64,000 bases of DNA, taken from the NCBI RefSeq assembly GCF_007018965.1, contig NZ_VJYZ01000018.1:124001-188000 (forward strand). The letters run 5' to 3'. Under the pieces are notes generated by a model, which ran no database searches, was not told the DNA's origin, and saw only the letters and a list, made by a program, of their open reading frames with translations. The stretch comes from Paracoccus marinus (GTDB taxonomy: Bacteria > Pseudomonadota > Alphaproteobacteria > Rhodobacterales > Rhodobacteraceae). Every line of letters begins with the position of its first letter. Positions within the stretch are counted from its first letter, which is position 1. Made by a program: the position numbers and the translations under genes. Shown one piece after another: positions 35,298-48,746 of the stretch.

Positions 35298-35474
35298 GCC
35301 CCGGCCTGGGGCGGGGCCGAGCAGAAGGAACGGGCCGCAGGGTTTTGCGCGAGGAAGCGGATCGCCGATCCGGCCGACATCGCGGCTGCCGCGCCGTTCC
35401 TCGAAAGCCCGGTGTCGAGCATCATGGCCGGCTTCGCGTTCTGGGCCGACGGGGGCTCAAGCCGCAGTCGCGTG
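35298..35474 (+). pseudogene. decayed C-terminus of a short-chain dehydrogenase/reductase
   Basis: The frame with codons starting at 35298 reads APAWGGAEQKERAAGFCARK, then RIADPADIAAAAPFLESPVS, then SIMAGFAFWADGGSSRSRV. This is the usual end of an SDR enzyme: the R-x-x-x-P-x-D/E-I-A-x-A-x-x-F-L block followed by the G-x-x-x-x-x-D-G-G motif. No Rossmann fold, catalytic Tyr-x3-Lys or start codon precedes it, since the UvrA C-terminus occupies that sequence. The frame ends at TGA 35546. It is a relic in the 390-base gap between uvrA and nuoA; the rest of the gap shows no gene. Confidence 0.6.
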
Positions 35475-35561
35475 ACGCCCCGTCGATCAGCCCCTGCGCG
35501 GCCCGCACGGCGCGGCCGGGCAGGGGGACCCGCATGCGACATATGACTGGTCCGGCTTGGA

Positions 35562-36645
<1,084 letters not shown>

Positions 36646-36648
36646 TCC

Positions 36649-37296
36649 ATGGCCGTCTATCCCGATCCCGCGGCGCTGGCCGAACTCGGCACCATGATCG
36701 CCCACCGCCGGCAGAACGACGTGCTGTCGTCGAGCGTCGAATATGACGAGCTGACGCTGACCGTGAACGCGTCGGGCATCCCCGGCCTGATCGAGTTCCT
36801 GCGGTCCGAGCCGACCTGCCGTTTCAGCACGCTGGTGGACATCACCGCGATCGACCACCCGAACCGCGCGGCGCGGTTCGACGTCGTCTGGCAGCTGCTG
36901 TCGATGTACACAAACCAGCGCATCCGCATCAAAGCCGCGGTGCGCGAGGACGACCTGGTCCCGTCCATCACCCGCATCTATCCCGCCGCCGACTGGTTCG
37001 AGCGCGAGGTGTTCGACATGTTCGGGGTCATGTTCTCGGGCCACCCGGACCTGCGCCGCATCCTGACCGACTACGGCTTCCAGGGCTTTCCGCTGCGCAA
37101 GGACTTTCCCACCACCGGCTATGTCGAGGTCCGGTGGAGCGATACCGAGAAGCGGGTGATCTACGAGCCGGTGAACCTGACGCAGGAATACCGGCAGTTC
37201 GACTTCCTGTCGCCGTGGGAGGGCGCGAAATACGTGCTGCCCGGCGACGAAAAGGCGCCTGCGACGACCGGCGTCACCGCGGAGGGCAAGAAGTGA
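36649..37296 (+). CDS. nuoC: NADH-quinone oxidoreductase subunit C
   Basis: The 30-kDa type subunit of the peripheral arm, 215 residues. The conserved core is [20 protein letters not shown] followed by [19 protein letters not shown]. The C-terminus includes [20 protein letters not shown] and a short Thr/Gly tail. It starts three bases after nuoB and its stop shares a base with the nuoD start. NuoC and NuoD are separate here, unlike the fused enterobacterial NuoCD. Confidence 0.97.
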   Translation: MAVYPDPAALAELGTMIAHRRQNDVLSSSVEYDELTLTVNASGIPGLIEFLRSEPTCRFSTLVDITAIDHPNRAARFDVVWQLLSMYTNQRIRIKAAVREDDLVPSITRIYPAADWFEREVFDMFGVMFSGHPDLRRILTDYGFQGFPLRKDFPTTGYVEVRWSDTEKRVIYEPVNLTQEYRQFDFLSPWEGAKYVLPGDEKAPATTGVTAEGKK

Positions 37297-38534
37297 TGGA
37301 CGGCGACATCCGCACCAACGTCTATGACGACGGCAGCGTGGACACGCTGACCGGCGAGCAGCGCATCCGCAACTTCAACATCAACTTCGGCCCTCAGCAC
37401 CCGGCCGCGCACGGCGTGCTGCGGATGGTCATCGAGCTTGACGGCGAGATCGTCGAACGCTGCGACCCGCATGTCGGCCTGCTGCACCGCGGCACCGAAA
37501 AGCTCATGGAGTCGCGGACTTACCTGCAGAACCTGCCCTATCTCGACAGGCTCGACTACGTCTCGCCGATGAACCAGGAACACGCCTGGTGCCTGGCGAT
37601 CGAGAAGCTGGCGGGGGTGGAAATCCCGCGCCGTGCGAGCCTGATCCGGGTCCTGTTCTCGGAAATCGGCCGGGTGCTCAATCACCTGCTGACGCTGACC
37701 ACCGGCGCGCTCGACATCGGCGCGCTGACGCCGCCGCTGTGGGGGTTCGAGCAGCGCGAGCAGCTGATGGTGTTTTACGAACGCGCATCGGGCGCGCGCC
37801 TGCACGCGGCCTATTTCCGGCCCGGCGGCGTTCACCAGGACCTGCCGCCGAAGCTTCTGGACGACATCGACGACTGGGCGATCCAGTTCCCCAAAACGGT
37901 CCGCGACCTCGACATGCTGATGACCGAGAACCGGATCTTCAAGCAGCGCACCGTCGATATCGGCGTGGTCAAGGAACAGGACGTGCTGGACTGGGGCTTT
38001 TCCGGCGTGATGGCGCGCGGGTCGGGCCTCGCCTGGGACCTGCGCCGGTCGCAGCCCTACGAATGCTATGATGAGTTCGAGTTCGACGTGCCGGTCGGCA
38101 CCAACGGCGACTGCTATGACCGCTACCTGTGCCGGATGGAAGAGATGCGGCAATCCACCCGCATCATCCGCGACTGCATCGCCCGGCTGAAGGCCGAGCC
38201 TGCGGGCGAGGTGCTGGCGCGGGGCAAGCTGACGCCGCCCAAGCGCGCCGACATGAAGCGCGACATGGAAGCGCTGATCCACCACTTCAAGCTTTATACC
38301 GAGGGCTTCAAGGTCCCGGCGGGCGAGGTCTATGCCGCGGTCGAGGCGCCCAAGGGCGAGTTCGGCGTCTACATGGTCAGCGACGGCACCAACAAGCCCT
38401 ACCGCGCCAAGCTGCGCGCGCCCGGCTTCCTGCACCTGCAAGCGATGGACTGGATGGCCAAGGGCCACCTGCTGGCCGACGTGACCGCGCTGATCGCGAC
38501 CATGGACATCGTGTTCGGCGAGGTGGACCGGTGA
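37296..38534 (+). CDS. nuoD: NADH-quinone oxidoreductase subunit D
   Basis: The 49-kDa type subunit, which forms the quinone site with NuoB. The 412-residue product has [19 protein letters not shown] near residue 30 (the His region of the quinone site), [14 protein letters not shown], and the C-terminal [20 protein letters not shown] with [19 protein letters not shown]. The ATG at 37296 overlaps the nuoC stop by one base and has GGAGG upstream; it starts [13 protein letters not shown]. Confidence 0.98.
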   Translation: MDGDIRTNVYDDGSVDTLTGEQRIRNFNINFGPQHPAAHGVLRMVIELDGEIVERCDPHVGLLHRGTEKLMESRTYLQNLPYLDRLDYVSPMNQEHAWCLAIEKLAGVEIPRRASLIRVLFSEIGRVLNHLLTLTTGALDIGALTPPLWGFEQREQLMVFYERASGARLHAAYFRPGGVHQDLPPKLLDDIDDWAIQFPKTVRDLDMLMTENRIFKQRTVDIGVVKEQDVLDWGFSGVMARGSGLAWDLRRSQPYECYDEFEFDVPVGTNGDCYDRYLCRMEEMRQSTRIIRDCIARLKAEPAGEVLARGKLTPPKRADMKRDMEALIHHFKLYTEGFKVPAGEVYAAVEAPKGEFGVYMVSDGTNKPYRAKLRAPGFLHLQAMDWMAKGHLLADVTALIATMDIVFGEVDR

Positions 38535-38571
38535 CCGCCGCCCTGACATTCGCTACCGGAGTTTCCGCCTG

Positions 38572-39444
38572 ATGCTGCGCCGCCTGTCCCCCGTCCAGCC
38601 CGCCTCGTTCGAGTTCCTGCCGCAGAACCTCGCATGGGCGCGCGCGCAGATGACGAAGTTCCCCGAGGGTCGCCAGCAGTCGGCGGTGATCCCGCTCCTG
38701 TGGCGCGCGCAGGAACAGGAAGGCTGGCTGTCGCGCCCGGCGATCGAATACGTCGCCGACATGCTCGGCATGGCCCATATCCGGGTGCTGGAAGTCGCGA
38801 CGTTCTACTTCATGTTCCAGCTGCAACCCGTTGGCCGGATTGCCAACATCCAGATCTGCGGCACCACGACCTGCATGATCTGCGGCGCGGGCGAACTGAT
38901 CGAGATCTGCCGCGCGCGGATCGCACCGACGCCGCACACCGTGTCGGCCGACGGCAACTTCAGCTGGGAAGAGGTCGAGTGCCTGGGGGCGTGTTCCAAC
39001 GCGCCGATGGCCCAGATCGGCAAGGATTATTACGAGGACCTGACGGCGGCGAAGCTGTCCGAGTTGCTGGACGCGCTGGCCGCGGGGCAGCTGCCGGTGC
39101 CGGGGCCGCAGAACGGCCGCTTCTCGTCCGAGCCGCTGGGCGGCGCGGTCGCGCTGGCCGGCACGAAGGGCGGCGAGGGGGACAACGCCTCGGTCGCGCT
39201 GGCGTTGAAGCTGCGCGACACGGTGAAGCGCATCGACGGGTCCGAGGTGCCGATCCTGACCCCTTGGCAGCGGCGCCCGGCCGAGGCCGAGGGGCACGGC
39301 GACGCCGATCCGCAACCCGCGGCCGGGCGTCCCGCGGACGAGACCGGGGCGACGGTGCAGGAAGCGCCTGCCACGTCGGCCGCCCGTCCGGTATCCAAGC
39401 GCGAACCGGCGGGTCAGCCCGCCGACGCCAAGGACACGGAGTGA
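38572..39444 (+). CDS. nuoE: NADH-quinone oxidoreductase subunit E with extended C-terminus
   Basis: The 24-kDa type subunit carrying the N1a [2Fe-2S] cluster near the FMN. The cluster motif is complete: CGTTTC (C-x4-C, near residue 99) and CLGAC (C-x3-C, near 140). The thioredoxin-like core ends by about residue 170. The remaining 120 residues are low-complexity, rich in Ala, Glu, Pro, Asp and Gly, with a short middle block [19 protein letters not shown] and [12 protein letters not shown]. The total of 290 residues is longer than the 160-240 usual for NuoE. It ends overlapping the next frame by four bases. Confidence 0.96.
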   Translation: MLRRLSPVQPASFEFLPQNLAWARAQMTKFPEGRQQSAVIPLLWRAQEQEGWLSRPAIEYVADMLGMAHIRVLEVATFYFMFQLQPVGRIANIQICGTTTCMICGAGELIEICRARIAPTPHTVSADGNFSWEEVECLGACSNAPMAQIGKDYYEDLTAAKLSELLDALAAGQLPVPGPQNGRFSSEPLGGAVALAGTKGGEGDNASVALALKLRDTVKRIDGSEVPILTPWQRRPAEAEGHGDADPQPAAGRPADETGATVQEAPATSAARPVSKREPAGQPADAKDTE

Positions 39445-40225
39445 ACACGGCCATGCAACAGGACGTCTGCAAGCGGAACTGCTGGATCGCGGGCACGGTC
39501 GTCGGCCTGATCGTGCTGATCGTCACCGGCTCGGGCATCGGGCTTGCGGGTGCGGTCATCATGGGCGTGATCGCGGCGCTTCTTTCGGGCGGGTTGTTGC
39601 AGTGGCTGCTGTGCAGCGGCCATTCCGGCGACAGCGCGGGCGACCACAACCGCAACGAGGCGATCGAGGGCCGCGACATCGGCATGGACCGCCACGCCGA
39701 CGCGGGCCCCGAGGGGACGGTCATAACCGGATCGGGTTCCGACGAGCGCACGGTCGCCCCGGTGGGCACGCTTGCGCCGCCCGCCGGGATCGTCGCGGGC
39801 GCGCTGCAGACCATGTCCGACGGCGCGGTGCTGGCGCGGACCGGCAGCGGTCAGGCGCCGACCTTCGGCAAGCCCGCAAGTGCGACAGCGGCCGCCTCGC
39901 CGCATGCCCCCCAGCCAAACGCCACGCCTGCGCCGATCGCCGGCGGCAGCCCGCTTGAGGACACACGTTCGGTCATGGCCGTGCCATCGCAGTCGGAACA
40001 CCACGACATGCCGGGCGAGGCCGTGCCCGCGGCCGAACCGGACGGGGCGCAGGACGACCTGCCGCCGAACGGCGCGACGGGCCGCAAGGGCAAGGCGCCC
40101 AAGCGTGACAAGGCGACGGTGGCTTCGGGCGACGACGCTGTCGCAGGGCCGTCCAAGCGCAAGCGCGGCGGCAAGATCCGGGTGACCGGCGGCGATGACG
40201 TCGGCCCTGCCGGCGGGGACGCCGT

Positions 40226-40229
<4 letters not shown>
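39441..40229 (+). CDS. nuo-associated membrane protein with disordered basic tail (unknown)
   Basis: I do not recognise this 262-residue protein. The first 55 residues hold two hydrophobic helices ([20 protein letters not shown] and [21 protein letters not shown]) with cysteines at their edges (DVCKRNC and LCSG). The remaining 200 are polar and probably disordered, rich in Ala, Pro, Gly and Asp, and ending in a lysine/arginine cluster ([26 protein letters not shown]). A GTG at 39441 overlaps the nuoE stop as GTGA with AAGGA upstream; an ATG follows at 39453. It sits between nuoE and nuoF, where relatives also carry unassigned frames. Confidence 0.78.
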
Positions 40230-41765
<1,536 letters not shown>

Positions 41766-41889
41766 TCCGCAACGGCGAATATCGGGCAACGGGCCGCGAC
41801 CCTGCCGATCACGGGCAGGTGACGGTCCCGTGCAGCGCATCGGCGCGCCGCAGGTCCTATCTTGGTGTCATCTTGAAGGAGATGACGCG

Positions 41890-42312
41890 ATGAAAGCCTT
41901 TGTTCGCACCCGCCTTGCGACCGCCGCCGCGCTGCTCTGCGCCGCCACGCTGGCCACCCCCGCGCTCGCGCTGGAACCCCTGTCCAGCGAACGCTACGTC
42001 AACGACCGTCTGATCGCCGCGCGGATCGCCGACCAGATCCGGCGCAACTGCCCGACGATCGAGGGGCGGATCGTGTTCGCGTTCCAGCAGGCGCGGGCGC
42101 TTCAGCGCTATGCGCTCGACAAGGGCTACAGCAAGGACCAGATCGACGCGTTCCTGGACAGCAAGCCCGACCGCAAGCGCATCTATGCCGTGGCCGAGGA
42201 CTACATGGCGTCCAAGGGCGTGCGCGAGGGCGACGAGGCCAGCTACTGCAAGCTGGGCCAGGCCGAGATCGCGGCCAACAGCGTCACCGGCTCGCTTCTG
42301 GTGGCGAAATGA
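41890..42312 (+). CDS. DUF5333-like exported protein
   Basis: A 140-residue protein with a clear signal peptide ([20 protein letters not shown] then LATPALA). The mature part is mostly helical and charged, with two cysteines ([15 protein letters not shown] and [11 protein letters not shown]). This fits the small periplasmic DUF5333 family that relatives carry inside nuo clusters; the match is from pattern memory. AAGGAG lies nine bases before the ATG. The 124-base gap upstream contains a TATCTT -10-like box without a clear -35. The stop overlaps the next start as ATGA. Confidence 0.72.
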   Translation: MKAFVRTRLATAAALLCAATLATPALALEPLSSERYVNDRLIAARIADQIRRNCPTIEGRIVFAFQQARALQRYALDKGYSKDQIDAFLDSKPDRKRIYAVAEDYMASKGVREGDEASYCKLGQAEIAANSVTGSLLVAK

Positions 42313-42569
42313 AGCGCGCGGTGCGCTGGCTGGGTTTCGCGATCGTGGCGGCTGCGGCGGCCACGATGCTGATGGCCGACATGGTCCTTGCGCGCCCCGC
42401 CACGCTGGCGCAGACCGCCATGCAACAGTCCGCGGGGCAGACCACGCACCAGACGGCGGGGCAGACCGCGCCGCGGACCACAATGCAACAGCCCGCGTCG
42501 GCGTTCGCGATCCCCGGTGAAACGGGCGCGACGACCGGGTATAAGGACATGAGCCGCGGGTCCCGCTGA
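42309..42569 (+). CDS. small membrane-anchored protein with Q/T-rich repeat (unknown)
   Basis: An 86-residue product with one N-terminal helix ([20 protein letters not shown]) and a short exported tail. The tail has an internal near-repeat: [18 protein letters not shown], then TTMQQPAS. The last segment is [19 protein letters not shown] know no family for it. It is translationally coupled to the preceding gene by a 4-base overlap, which supports it being real. Its helix could be a signal anchor or a cleavable signal (ADMVLA-RP). Confidence 0.6.
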   Translation: MKRAVRWLGFAIVAAAAATMLMADMVLARPATLAQTAMQQSAGQTTHQTAGQTAPRTTMQQPASAFAIPGETGATTGYKDMSRGSR

Positions 42570-42598
42570 CCCGAGGCACGAGCGCAAGGCACGGCAGG

Positions 42599-44632
42599 AT
42601 GAGCAATCTTCGCACCATCAAGATCGACGGCAAGCTGATCGAGGTCGATCCGAACCTGACCCTGATCCAGGCCTGCGAACAGGCCGGGATCGAGGTGCCG
42701 CGCTTCTGCTATCACGAGCGGCTGTCGATCGCGGGCAACTGCCGCATGTGCCTGGTCGAGATCGTGGGCGGCCCGCCCAAGCCCGCCGCCAGCTGCGCCA
42801 TGCAGGTCAAGGACCTGCGCCCCGGCCCCGACGGCGCGCCGTCCGAGGTCCGCACCAACTCGCCCATGGTCAAGAAGGCCCGCGAAGGGGTGATGGAGTT
42901 CCTGCTCATCAACCACCCGCTCGACTGCCCGATCTGCGACCAGGGCGGCGAATGCGACCTGCAGGACCAGGCGATGGCCTATGGCGTCGATTTCAGCCGC
43001 TACCGCGAGCCCAAGCGCGCGAGCGAGGAACTGAACCTCGGCCCGCTGGTCGAGACCCACATGACCCGCTGCATCAGCTGCACCCGCTGTGTCCGCTTCA
43101 CCAGCGAGGTCGCGGGCATCACCCAGATGGGGCAGACCGGGCGCGGCGAGGACAGCGAGATCACGAGCTACCTCAACAACACGCTCGCCTCGAACCTGCA
43201 GGGCAACATCATCGACCTGTGCCCGGTGGGCGCGCTGGTCAGCAAGCCCTATGCCTTCACCGCACGGCCCTGGGAGCTGCGGAAAACCGAGACGATCGAC
43301 GTGATGGACGCGCTCGGCTCGAACATCCGCGTGGACACGAAGGGGCGCGAGGTCATGCGGATCCTGCCCCGCAACCACGACGGCGTGAACGAGGAATGGA
43401 TCAGCGACAAGACGCGCTTCGTCTGGGACGGGCTGCGCCGCCAGCGGCTGGACAAGCCCTATATCCGGGAAAACGGCCGCCTGCAGCCGGCGACCTGGCC
43501 CGAGGCGCTGGATGCAGCGGCGAACGCCATGCGCGGGCGCAAGGTTGCGGGGCTGGTGGGCGATCTCGCGCCGGTCGAGGCGGTGTTCGCCCTGAAAAAC
43601 CTTATCGAGGCGATCGGCGGCACAGTCGAGTGCCGGACCGACGGCTCGAAACTGCCGGCCGGCAACCGCGCGGGCTATGTGGGCACCGCGTCGATCGCCG
43701 ATATCGACGACGCGCAGATGATCCAGCTCATCGGCACCAACCCCCGGGTGGAAGCGCCGGTCCTGAACGCCCGCATCCGCAAGGCCTGGACGCACGGCGC
43801 CCAGGTCGGGCTGGTGGGCGAGGCGGCGGACCTCACCTATGACTACGCCCATGTCGGGACCGACCGGGCGGCGCTGGAACGCCTGTCGGGGCTGACCATC
43901 ACCGACGAGACGCGCGACAAGCCGACGATGGTGATCGTGGGGCAGGGCGCGCTGCGCGAGGCGGACGGCGCGGCGGTGCTGGGCCACGCGATGCAGCTGG
44001 CGCAGAACTCGAACTCGGGCCTTCTCATCCTGCACACGGCGGCGAGCCGGGTGGGCGCGATGGACGTGGGCGCCGTGACCGAAGGCGGGCTAGCCGCCGC
44101 GATCGAGGGCGCCGATGTGATCTGGTCGCTGGGCGCCGACGAGGTCGAGATCGCCCCGCGCGATGCGGGCGGCCCGTTCGTGATCTACCAGGGCAGCCAC
44201 GGCGACCGTGGCGCGCACCGCGCCGACGTGATCCTGCCGGGCGCCTGCTACACCGAGGAAAACGGCCTGTTCGTCAACACCGAAGGGCGGCCGCAGCTGG
44301 CGCTGCGCGCGAACTTCGCGCCCGGCGAAGCCAAGGAGAACTGGGCGATCATCCGGGCGATGTCGCCGCTGCTGGGCAAGACGCAGGCGTGGAACAGCCT
44401 GGCCGAACTGCGCCGCGCGCTGATCGACGCGGTGCCGCACCTGGCGCGCATCGACGAGGTGCCGGAAAACGCGCCGGCCGCCGTCGAGGCGGGGCAGCTT
44501 GGCCGCGCCGACTTCCGTCCGGCGCTGAACGACTTTTACCTGTCGAACCCGATCGCGCGCAGCTCGGCCCTGATGGGCCAGCTGTCGGCCATGGCGGCCG
44601 AGCGCTCGGCGCCGGCCATCGCGGCGGAGTAG
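42599..44632 (+). CDS. nuoG: NADH-quinone oxidoreductase subunit G
   Basis: The large 75-kDa type iron-sulfur subunit of complex I. The N-terminal ferredoxin domain carries [20 protein letters not shown] and a further Cys; then [19 protein letters not shown] (H-x3-C-x2-C-x5-C), and the [4Fe-4S] ligands in [11 protein letters not shown] and LCPVGAL. The C-terminal molybdopterin-oxidoreductase-like domain (about 220-677) is enzymatically silent in this family but has [19 protein letters not shown] and [17 protein letters not shown]. The 677 residues match the mitochondrial-type length, shorter than E. coli NuoG. Confidence 0.98.
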   Translation: MSNLRTIKIDGKLIEVDPNLTLIQACEQAGIEVPRFCYHERLSIAGNCRMCLVEIVGGPPKPAASCAMQVKDLRPGPDGAPSEVRTNSPMVKKAREGVMEFLLINHPLDCPICDQGGECDLQDQAMAYGVDFSRYREPKRASEELNLGPLVETHMTRCISCTRCVRFTSEVAGITQMGQTGRGEDSEITSYLNNTLASNLQGNIIDLCPVGALVSKPYAFTARPWELRKTETIDVMDALGSNIRVDTKGREVMRILPRNHDGVNEEWISDKTRFVWDGLRRQRLDKPYIRENGRLQPATWPEALDAAANAMRGRKVAGLVGDLAPVEAVFALKNLIEAIGGTVECRTDGSKLPAGNRAGYVGTASIADIDDAQMIQLIGTNPRVEAPVLNARIRKAWTHGAQVGLVGEAADLTYDYAHVGTDRAALERLSGLTITDETRDKPTMVIVGQGALREADGAAVLGHAMQLAQNSNSGLLILHTAASRVGAMDVGAVTEGGLAAAIEGADVIWSLGADEVEIAPRDAGGPFVIYQGSHGDRGAHRADVILPGACYTEENGLFVNTEGRPQLALRANFAPGEAKENWAIIRAMSPLLGKTQAWNSLAELRRALIDAVPHLARIDEVPENAPAAVEAGQLGRADFRPALNDFYLSNPIARSSALMGQLSAMAAERSAPAIAAE

Positions 44633-44636
44633 CATC

Positions 44637-45443
44637 ATGACCCGGCACGCAGCCCGCCCGGTCGCAGCTTTCCTGGCCTTTGCGGCGCTGGCCGCGACGC
44701 TGGCGGGATGCGACAGGTCGTCCGATCCCCGCCCCTCGGCCAAGCCCGACGAACTGGGCGTGGCCGTGGTCCAGAACGGCAAGGGCGGCAAGCAGCTGAC
44801 CCGCGGCCGGGTGTCCACCAAGTCGGGCGACATCCTGATCCTGGAAGCGGACGGCACCGTCAGCGAGGTCGCGCTGGACAGCCCGAGCGGCCGCGACGCC
44901 TTCGACGTGTCGCAGGAAGAGCTTGAGGCGCTGTCGGTGAACCTTGGGCTGGACCTGTCGGCGGCCCCGGTCGTGGCGGGCTTCGCCACGGGCGGCCATC
45001 GCGGCGGCGATGCCTCGCCCGGTCCGGTCAAGGGCCCGACGGCACAGGAAAAGGCGCTCGAGGCGTTCGCGGCGCGGACCCAGCCCGCTTTCCCCAAGCT
45101 GCCCGACGGCTTCAAGGCAAACCCCGAGAACTTCATCGCCGTCAACGTCAAGACGCTCGGCTCTGACAAGCGCGGCTCGCTGGTCGAAGTCTCGGCCGAC
45201 CTGCAACCGGGGGTGGACGCCGACGTGGCCATGGCCTATGCGACGTGCGCGCTGGCGGGCTGGGCGCAGGGCGAGGGCCGCGATTTCGCGCGCCACGTCC
45301 GCACCCTGCAGGACAAGCGCGGCGGCAAGCTGATGGTCGGGTCGGTCTTCACCACCTCGAGCGAGAAGCCGATGGGCCTGCGGGTCATGGAAACCAACGC
45401 AACCTTGCGCGAGTGCAAGGATCGCGGCATTCCCGTCGCGTGA
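44637..45443 (+). CDS. lipoprotein of unknown function inside nuo
   Basis: A 268-residue product with a lipoprotein signal, lipobox LAGC (residues 22-25 of MTRHAARPVAAFLAFAALAA, then TLAGC). The mature part contains two likely short domains: residues 40-110 (VAVVQNGKGGKQLTRGRVST, then ILILEADGTVSEVALDSPSG) and 150-268, with AFPKLPDGFKANPENFIAVN and a final CKDRG pair of cysteines with C at 205. I do not recognise a family. It sits between nuoG and nuoH, four bases after nuoG, and is probably co-expressed with complex I. Confidence 0.75.
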   Translation: MTRHAARPVAAFLAFAALAATLAGCDRSSDPRPSAKPDELGVAVVQNGKGGKQLTRGRVSTKSGDILILEADGTVSEVALDSPSGRDAFDVSQEELEALSVNLGLDLSAAPVVAGFATGGHRGGDASPGPVKGPTAQEKALEAFAARTQPAFPKLPDGFKANPENFIAVNVKTLGSDKRGSLVEVSADLQPGVDADVAMAYATCALAGWAQGEGRDFARHVRTLQDKRGGKLMVGSVFTTSSEKPMGLRVMETNATLRECKDRGIPVA

Positions 45444-45461
45444 ACGAAGGTATGGACGTGA

Positions 45462-46526
45462 ATGGCTGAGTTCCTGGCATCCCCGTTCGGGGCAACCCTG
45501 ATCCTTCTGGCGCAGGGCCTTGCGATCATCGCCTTCGTGATGATTTCGCTGCTGTTCCTGGTCTATGGCGACCGCAAGATCTGGGCCGCGGTGCAGATGC
45601 GGCGCGGGCCGAACGTCGTGGGCCCGTGGGGCCTGCTGCAGTCAGTGGCCGACGCGCTGAAATACGTCCTCAAGGAAATTATCGTCCCGGCGGGCGCGGA
45701 CAAGTTCGTGTTCTTCCTGGCCCCGTTCATGTCGATGACGCTGGCGATGTTCGCGTTCGTCGTGATCCCGTTCTCGGACGGCTGGGTTATGGCCAACATC
45801 AACGTGGGCGTGCTGTTCATCTTCGCCGTCTCCAGCCTCGAGGTGTACGGCGTCATCATGGGCGGCTGGGCCTCGAACTCCAAATACCCGTTCCTCGCCT
45901 CGCTGCGGTCGGCCGCGCAGATGATCTCGTACGAGGTGTCGCTGGGTCTCATCATCGTGGGCGTCATCATCTCGGCCGGCACGATGAACCTGTCGGGGAT
46001 CGTCGAAAGCCAGCGCGGCGCCTACGGGCTGTTCAACTGGTACTGGTTCGCGCATCTGCCGATGCTGGCGCTGTTCTTCATCAGCTGCCTTGCGGAAACG
46101 AACCGCCCGCCCTTCGACCTGGCCGAGGCGGAATCGGAACTGGTCGCGGGCCACATGGTCGAATATTCGTCCACGCCCTATCTGCTCTACATGGCGGGCG
46201 AATACATCGCGATCTGGCTGATGTGCGCGCTGATCTCGGTCCTGTTCTTCGGCGGCTGGCTGTCGCCCATTCCCGGTCTGCCCGACGGCGCGCTGTGGAT
46301 GTTCCTGAAGATGGCGTTCTGGTTCTTCATGTTCGCGATGGTGAAGGCGATCGTGCCGCGCTATCGCTACGACCAGCTGATGCGGATCGGCTGGAAGGTG
46401 TTCCTGCCCCTGTCGCTCGTCTGGGTGGTGCTGATCGCGTTTCTCGCGCGCTACCAGGTCCTGGGCGGCGCATGGGCCCGCTGGGACCACCTGACGCAGA
46501 TCGGCGCAACCGTAGTCGGAGGATAA
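45462..46526 (+). CDS. nuoH: NADH-quinone oxidoreductase subunit H
   Basis: Membrane subunit that closes the quinone chamber and links the two arms of complex I. The 354-residue protein has at least eight helices. The conserved [20 protein letters not shown] follows helix 1; the acidic loop [20 protein letters not shown] (about 205-224) is near the quinone entry. The end has [14 protein letters not shown]-like transmembrane sequence. It starts 18 bases after the lipoprotein gene and ends four bases before the next small frame. Confidence 0.97.
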   Translation: MAEFLASPFGATLILLAQGLAIIAFVMISLLFLVYGDRKIWAAVQMRRGPNVVGPWGLLQSVADALKYVLKEIIVPAGADKFVFFLAPFMSMTLAMFAFVVIPFSDGWVMANINVGVLFIFAVSSLEVYGVIMGGWASNSKYPFLASLRSAAQMISYEVSLGLIIVGVIISAGTMNLSGIVESQRGAYGLFNWYWFAHLPMLALFFISCLAETNRPPFDLAEAESELVAGHMVEYSSTPYLLYMAGEYIAIWLMCALISVLFFGGWLSPIPGLPDGALWMFLKMAFWFFMFAMVKAIVPRYRYDQLMRIGWKVFLPLSLVWVVLIAFLARYQVLGGAWARWDHLTQIGATVVGG

Positions 46527-46529
46527 GCC

Positions 46530-47220
<691 letters not shown>

Positions 47221-47248
47221 GCCCCTGCCGCCAAGCCCCTGACGCCAA
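47221..47248. repeat. 14-bp tandem repeat after nuoI
   Basis: GCCCCTGCCGCCAA and GCCCCTGACGCCAA stand in tandem directly after the nuoI stop with one mismatch, and GCCCC begins a third. It is a minor slippage-type repeat in the 66-base gap before the next gene. Confidence 0.5.
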
Positions 47249-47286
47249 GCCCCGACCGTTCTAACCCGCCTGACGAGTCCCGCCCG

Positions 47287-47694
47287 ATGAGCGACGCTTT
47301 CACCAAGATGTTCTCGCAGATGCTCGCCTCGGGGCAGGAAATGGCGCGCGCGTTCAACCCCGGGCTGGAAAACCTCGACACCCGCGCGATCGAGAAGATG
47401 TTCCCCACCATGTCCGCCGACATGATGGAGATGTGGTTCGGCCGCACCTTCAACCGCGAGGGGCTGGACGCCAAGACCCGGCTTCTGCTGACCATCGGCG
47501 CGCTGACGGTGCAGGGCGCGGTGGCCGAACCGCAGCTGCGCCTTGCCGTGCGCCACGCGCGCGAGGCTGGCGCCACCCCGCGCGAGATCGCCGAGACGAT
47601 CTGGCAGATGAGCATGTTCGGCGGGATGCCCGCCATGCAGAAGGCGCTGGACGTGGCCCAGTCCGTCTTTGCCGAAGAGGACGACCGGAAATGA
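47287..47694 (+). CDS. carboxymuconolactone decarboxylase-like protein without CxxC
   Basis: A 135-residue helical protein of the carboxymuconolactone decarboxylase/AhpD fold. The core is [20 protein letters not shown], then [37 protein letters not shown], as in the family. There is no cysteine anywhere in the chain, so it cannot act as a CxxC peroxidase like AhpD, and the decarboxylase substrate is not indicated. Its place between nuoI and nuoJ, overlapping nuoJ by four bases, implies co-expression with complex I. Confidence 0.82.
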   Translation: MSDAFTKMFSQMLASGQEMARAFNPGLENLDTRAIEKMFPTMSADMMEMWFGRTFNREGLDAKTRLLLTIGALTVQGAVAEPQLRLAVRHAREAGATPREIAETIWQMSMFGGMPAMQKALDVAQSVFAEEDDRK

Positions 47695-48293
47695 TGACCT
47701 TCGCCTTCTACCTGTTCGCGCTGTCCGTGGTGGTCGGCGGGTTCATGGTCGTGATCTCGCGCAACCCGGTCCACTCGGTCCTGTGGCTGATCCTGACCTT
47801 CCTCGCCTCGGCCGGGCTCTTCATCCTGCTGGGGGCCGAGTTCGTGGCCCTGCTGCTGGTGATCGTCTACGTGGGCGCGGTGGCGGTGCTGTTCCTGTTC
47901 GTCGTCATGATGCTCGACGTGGACTTCGCGCAGCTGAAGGGCGAGCTGGCGCAGTATCTGCCGCTGGGCGCGCTGATCGCGCTGGTGATGCTGGCGATGC
48001 TGGTCGTGGGCTTCGGCGCCTGGGATTCGGCGGCGACGGCTGACGCTGCCCGCGCGGTCCCGATCGTGGAAAACACGCTCAACACCAACGCGATCGGCGC
48101 GGTGCTGTATGACCGCTACCTGCTGGCGTTCCAGCTGGCGGGGTTGATCCTGCTGGTGGCGATGATCGGGGCGATCCTGCTGACGCTGCGCCACCGCCGC
48201 GACGTGAAGCGCCAGGACGTGCTGCAGCAGATGTGGCGCGACCCGGCAAAGGCGATGCGGATGACGAACCCGAAGCCAGGGCAGGGGCTGTGA
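47691..48293 (+). CDS. nuoJ: NADH-quinone oxidoreductase subunit J
   Basis: Membrane subunit of complex I, 200 residues with five helices. The conserved third helix is [20 protein letters not shown], and the first is [20 protein letters not shown]. The last helix is [20 protein letters not shown], followed by [13 protein letters not shown] and a basic cytoplasmic tail. The ATG at 47691 overlaps the preceding gene as ATGA; another at 47694 would remove one residue. A 137-base gap follows before nuoK, the longest within the operon. Confidence 0.96.
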   Translation: MMTFAFYLFALSVVVGGFMVVISRNPVHSVLWLILTFLASAGLFILLGAEFVALLLVIVYVGAVAVLFLFVVMMLDVDFAQLKGELAQYLPLGALIALVMLAMLVVGFGAWDSAATADAARAVPIVENTLNTNAIGAVLYDRYLLAFQLAGLILLVAMIGAILLTLRHRRDVKRQDVLQQMWRDPAKAMRMTNPKPGQGL

Positions 48294-48307
48294 GGCAGCG
48301 AGTTTGA

Positions 48308-48736
<429 letters not shown>

Positions 48737-48746
48737 GGGCCCGGGC

